Below, one piece after another: positions 62,701-64,000 of a stretch of DNA of 64,000 bases. Source of the DNA: Exiguobacterium aurantiacum (GTDB taxonomy: Bacteria > Bacillota > Bacilli > Exiguobacteriales > Exiguobacteriaceae); contig NZ_MKXO01000001.1 of assembly GCF_001766415.1 (NCBI RefSeq), positions 62,001 to 126,000 of the forward strand. The letters are read 5' to 3'. Every line of letters begins with the position of its first letter. The first letter of the stretch is position 1. Both the position numbers and the translations under genes were made by a program. The notes beneath the pieces are model-generated. The model worked only from the letters and a program-made list of their open reading frames with translations, did not search any database and was not told the DNA's origin.

Positions 62701-64000
62701 ATGAAACCAGGTTATTTTTCACTCGTCCTACATGCCCATCTTCCGTACGTGAGGCATGAAGAGAAACACCGGCTAGAAGAACGCTGGGTATATGAAGCCA
62801 TCTCGGAGACATACATCCCGATTCTGTGGCAAGTCGATCGACTTCAACGGCCCCTGCATTGGACGGTCAGTATCTCTCCGCCCGTCATCGAAATGCTCGC
62901 CGACCCACTCGTCCAAGATCGCTATCTCGGGCATTTAGATGAGATGCTTGAACTGATCTCAATCGAACTGGCTGAGGGTCGGAGCGAACAAGAAGTCGAG
63001 ACGCTTCATTTTTACGAACGCCGTTATCAAGACTTGAAGAACACGTTCCTCCATTGGGAGAAAAATTTGAACCATGCGTTCCGTACATATCGTGAGCAAG
63101 GCTTCATCGATATGGTCACATGTACGGCGACACACGGTTTCAACCCGCATCTGTTCACCGATCAGGCGGCACGGGCCGAGATTCGGACTGGATTGAACTG
63201 CTTCGAGCGGCATTACGGCTTCCGTCCGACCGGCATTTGGTTACCGGAATGTGCGTATACGCCAGGAGTCGACCGCATCCTCTATGAGGAAGGGATTCGC
63301 TACACGTTCGTCGATGAGCACGCGTTGCTCGAAGCCGACCCGACGCCAGACAAAGGCATCGGTGCGCCTGTCTATTCGCCGCACGGAGTCGCTTTGTTCC
63401 CACGTGATCAAATCATCTCCGGGAAGATTTGGAGCTCGATGATCGGTTATCCGGGGCATCCGGACTATCGCGAGTTTTATCGCGATCTCGCCTACGACCG
63501 GGACTGGGAATACATTCAAGCGTTCATGCATCCAGAGGGCATCCGTTTCGACACAGGTTTGAAAATGCATCGTATCACGGGCGACAGCGACGAAAAAGAC
63601 TATTACGTCCGCGGATGGGCCGAACATCAAATCGATAATCACGCGACTGATTTCGCCCAGACGCTCGAAGCGCATTTAGAAGCGCACGGTGGACAAACGT
63701 TCCCGCCGTTCCTCGTCACGGCACCGTTTGACGCCGAACTGTTCGGCCATTGGTGGTTTGAGGGCCCTGAATTTTTAGGGCAAGTCGCGGAGCGGCTAGA
63801 GGAGTACGGGATTGAGACGATCACGCCGGCACTCTTCCTCGAGCGTCATTTCCAAGACCTGCAAACAGTACAAGTTTCGATGAACACGTGGGGCCGGAAA
63901 GGTTACGGCGATGTTTGGATCAACGAACGCAACGAATGGATGCTCAGACATTTGCACACGATGGAAACGCAACTTGTCAAAGACGTAGCCGACTATCGGA
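62701..64000 (+). CDS. GH57 glycoside hydrolase / 1,4-alpha-glucan branching enzyme (3' end cut by window)
   Basis: Start of a GH57 enzyme of the DUF1957 branching-enzyme type; 433 residues are visible with no stop. The N-terminal GYFSLVLHAHLPYVRH, the nucleophile region WLPECAY (Glu183) and the acid region FDAELFGHWWFEGP (Asp344) are all present, as is the CTATHGFNPH motif. GAGGAGG precedes the ATG. It probably introduces alpha-1,6 branches into glucan, or hydrolyses glucan. The C-terminal DUF1957 part is expected beyond the window. Confidence 0.88.
   Translation, partial: MKPGYFSLVLHAHLPYVRHEEKHRLEERWVYEAISETYIPILWQVDRLQRPLHWTVSISPPVIEMLADPLVQDRYLGHLDEMLELISIELAEGRSEQEVETLHFYERRYQDLKNTFLHWEKNLNHAFRTYREQGFIDMVTCTATHGFNPHLFTDQAARAEIRTGLNCFERHYGFRPTGIWLPECAYTPGVDRILYEEGIRYTFVDEHALLEADPTPDKGIGAPVYSPHGVALFPRDQIISGKIWSSMIGYPGHPDYREFYRDLAYDRDWEYIQAFMHPEGIRFDTGLKMHRITGDSDEKDYYVRGWAEHQIDNHATDFAQTLEAHLEAHGGQTFPPFLVTAPFDAELFGHWWFEGPEFLGQVAERLEEYGIETITPALFLERHFQDLQTVQVSMNTWGRKGYGDVWINERNEWMLRHLHTMETQLVKDVADYR

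Noticed and set aside
1-64000. CRISPR arrays, insertion sequences, prophage or integrative element borders
   Set aside because: No spaced direct-repeat array, transposase, integrase or tRNA-associated duplication was seen; gene order is that of a conserved chromosomal backbone.

Overview
The window reads as a chromosomal segment of a low-branching, non-sporulating Bacillales bacterium, most likely Exiguobacterium. This is inferred from protein similarity recalled by eye, a base composition near half GC, and gene order. The backbone follows the Bacillus subtilis dnaK-to-pst region almost gene by gene: dnaK-dnaJ-prmA-rsmE, rpsU-yqeY-nfeD-floA-phoH-pgpH-ybeY-dgkA-era-recO-glyQS-ccpN-yqfL-dnaG-sigA-cccA-trmK-yqfO-ispH-cshB-nfo-zur-yqfW-ispG-sodA-pbp-pstSCAB-phoU. 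The sporulation genes yqfC/yqfD, the cytidine deaminase gene (usually between dgkA and era) and mtaB (usually after rsmE) are missing from their usual places. No phage, insertion sequence, CRISPR array or rRNA gene was seen.

Layout. 1-4.3 kb: end of the heat-shock operon with two methyltransferases. 4.4-8.0 kb (minus strand): a large secreted subtilisin-like protease. 8.4-11.6 kb: a methionine-to-cysteine salvage operon (methyltransferase, luxS, mccA, mccB) in which luxS takes the place of mtnN. 11.7-13.3 kb: rarD and deoC. 13.4-21.8 kb: rpsU-yqeY, then a sigma-W-type promoter driving nfeD-floA, then phoH to recO (RNA metabolism, c-di-AMP, lipid recycling). 21.8-25.1 kb: a T-box riboswitch and glyQS. 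25.1-32.0 kb: ccpN-yqfL, dnaG-sigA, cccA, trmK-yqfO. 32-38.8 kb: ispH, a histidine kinase paired with a membrane-anchored sugar-binding-like protein, cshB, and nfo with an HNH-like companion. 38.8-42.8 kb (minus): a XapX protein and the polyphosphate operon ppx-ppk. 42.9-45.0 kb: a zinc uptake operon znuC-znuB-zur with a visible Zur box. 45-50.6 kb: nnr, a 5'-nucleotidase, ispG, a chemoreceptor-like protein and a small membrane protein. 50.8-52.5 kb: a Na/phosphate transporter. 52.5-52.8 kb: two CAT-anticodon tRNAs. 52.9-57.2 kb: an intracellular alpha-amylase, superoxide dismutase and a class B penicillin-binding protein. 57.2-61.8 kb: the pst phosphate operon behind an array of PhoP-box-like repeats. 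61.9-64 kb: an HTH-DUF4912 protein and a truncated GH57 glucan enzyme.

Two themes stand out. Phosphate handling is spread over three loci (ppx-ppk, nptA, pstSCAB-phoU), two of them with PhoP-box-like repeats upstream. Several regulatory elements can be read directly: a T-box, a Zur box, a sigma-W-type promoter, a possible sigma-B-type promoter, and about twenty terminator hairpins that delimit the operons. The least conventional gene sets are the kinase/binding-protein pair without a response regulator, the nfo-linked HNH-like protein, and the HTH-DUF4912 protein beside a GH57 enzyme. They are candidates only. Nothing here proves a new system.
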